From positions 1-64,000 of the forward strand of contig JAPLDH010000050.1 of assembly GCA_026391355.1 (NCBI GenBank): DNA of 64,000 bases, written 5' to 3'. Under the pieces are notes generated by a model. That model made no database searches. It saw nothing but the letters and a program-made list of their open reading frames with translations, and was not told the DNA's origin. Below are positions 63,022 through 64,000 of this stretch, one piece after another. Source of the DNA: Bacteroidota bacterium (GTDB lineage: Bacteria > Bacteroidota > Bacteroidia > Bacteroidales > FEN-979). The translations under genes and the position numbers were made by a program. Numbering within the stretch: the first letter of the stretch is position 1; every line of letters begins with the position of its first letter.

Positions 63022-64000
63022 ATGAACAAATACCAGAAGCTGAATAACATTTTTGGATGGGTGACATTTGCCATTGCAGCCATCACCTTCCTTCTCACGA
63101 TTGAGCCCACTGCCAGTTGGTGGGATCCGGGAGAATTTATTTCAACCACCTATAAACTACAGGTGGGTCATCCGCCGGGTGCGCCTACCATGCAGATGGT
63201 CGGACGGCTTTTTACGTTGCTGGCATTTGGTAATACCGCAAAAGTTGCCATGATGGTGAATGCCATGTCGGGACTTTGCAGCGCCTTTGCCGTTTTATTC
63301 CTGTTTTGGTCGATCACGATGTTTGCACGGAAGATCGTTGCTCCGAAAGGGGAGATGACCAGGGAACAAATGTACACCATCTTTGCAGCAGGATTTGTTG
63401 GGGCGCTGGCCTTCTGTTTCAGTGATTCATTCTGGTTCTCGGCCGTAGAAGGTGAGGTTTATGCCATGTCGGCAATGTTTACTGCCCTCGTTTTCTGGGC
63501 GATACTAAAATGGGAAACGGTAGCAGACCAGGGACATGCTTCCCGCTGGCTGATCTTTATCGCTTTTATGGTAGGCCTGGCTATTGGGGTGCACCTGCTG
63601 AACCTCCTGACAATACCGGCCCTTGCCTTTGTGATCTATTATAAAAAATATAAGCCTACCAAAACCGGGATACTTGTTACACTGATCCTTTCAGTCATCG
63701 TATTGGCATTTATCATGTACATCGTCATCCCCTGGATCCCGACAATGGCGGGGAAATTCGAGATGCTGTTCGTGAATGGTTTAGGGTTACGTTTTAATTC
63801 CGGCACAATCGCCTACTTCATCCTTCTGACCTGTTTGATTGGTTGGGGTCTGTATTATACAAGGAAAAATGGCAAACCATTGCTGAATACCATCATCCTC
63901 TCTTTTGTATTCCTGCTTTTTGGATACTCCAGTTTCATGATGCTGGTGATCCGGGCCAATGCCGGAACACCGATCAACGAAAATGCACCGAAGGATGCGG
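63022..64000 (+). CDS. DUF2723 membrane protein (protein O-mannosyltransferase-like), 5' part
   Basis: The first 326 residues of a gene that runs off the window, starting MNKYQKLNNIFGWVTFAIAA. Several membrane helices are seen. TASWWDPGEFISTTYKLQVGHPPGAP holds the acidic residue and PPG loop of the family, and FWFSAVEGEVYAMS is the second landmark. DUF2723 (GT-C fold) proteins are thought to be lipid-linked-sugar glycosyltransferases in Bacteroidota. A TACTTTCG element at about 62982-62989 is the likely -7 box. Confidence 0.88.
   Translation, partial: MNKYQKLNNIFGWVTFAIAAITFLLTIEPTASWWDPGEFISTTYKLQVGHPPGAPTMQMVGRLFTLLAFGNTAKVAMMVNAMSGLCSAFAVLFLFWSITMFARKIVAPKGEMTREQMYTIFAAGFVGALAFCFSDSFWFSAVEGEVYAMSAMFTALVFWAILKWETVADQGHASRWLIFIAFMVGLAIGVHLLNLLTIPALAFVIYYKKYKPTKTGILVTLILSVIVLAFIMYIVIPWIPTMAGKFEMLFVNGLGLRFNSGTIAYFILLTCLIGWGLYYTRKNGKPLLNTIILSFVFLLFGYSSFMMLVIRANAGTPINENAPKDA

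Overview
The window comes from a Bacteroidota chromosome, most likely an anaerobic or micro-aerobic member of the Bacteroidales/Marinilabiliales side of the phylum (inference). The evidence is a set of type IX secretion (T9SS) and gliding genes (porU, porV, gldJ, PorP/SprF, T9SS plug), a TamL-type outer-membrane lipoprotein, DUF4251 and DUF2723 proteins, and several promoters with the phylum-specific -7 element TAnnTTTG. A tungsten-type aldehyde ferredoxin oxidoreductase (AOR) points to low-oxygen metabolism.

Layout. (1) 1-12.6 kb is an accessory region full of broken genes: the tail of an IS630-type transposase that cuts off a membrane P-loop/GTPase gene, a shrunken four-helix-bundle (IVP) gene, a probable ArdC remnant, an HTH + AAA ATPase + DUF4276 defence-like cassette between two 45-bp direct repeats, an AAA ATPase behind a double palindromic operator, a frameshifted SWIM zinc-finger gene, a Fic enzyme, an integrase stump, and a DUF4143 ATPase between two 126-bp direct repeats. 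(2) 12.6-15.8 kb: aquaporin, lpxD, DUF4251 protein, membrane helical-bundle protein. (3) 15.9-31.1 kb is a molybdenum/tungsten block: MOSC-MogA fusion, moaC, moaA, moeA, a tungstate ABC transporter (ATPase, permease, WtpA-like binding protein) with an embedded sulfite-oxidase-fold-like protein, modE, AOR, a DUF3795 protein, a carboxyltransferase, and ThiF/ThiS-like proteins. pruA sits inside it and a PutP-like symporter follows. (4) 32.7-36.4 kb: murF-anmK-folC. (5) 36.4-51.3 kb: gldJ and a PorP/SprF protein, divergent from three consecutive PorU-like C25 peptidases and porV. (6) 51.5-58 kb: ispF, rpsF-rpsR-rplI, a SpoU methyltransferase, the T9SS plug gene and tamL. (7) 58-64 kb: archaemetzincin, small proteins, a secreted nuclease, IVP gene and relics in word-like repeats, tRNA-Gln and a partial DUF2723 gene.

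How the parts fit. Two perfect 24-bp inverted repeats of the same design (CGATATG-N10-CATATCG) lie in front of modE and in front of AOR and are absent elsewhere as far as I could see. They look like ModE operators that tie the metal-responsive regulator to the one evident Mo/W enzyme in the window. The position relative to predicted promoters suggests autorepression at modE and activation at AOR. The T9SS block carries three full-length, catalytically intact sortase-like proteins where one is usual. The left arm and the 61.6-62.7 kb segment carry repeated DNA that marks past insertions, duplications and deletions.
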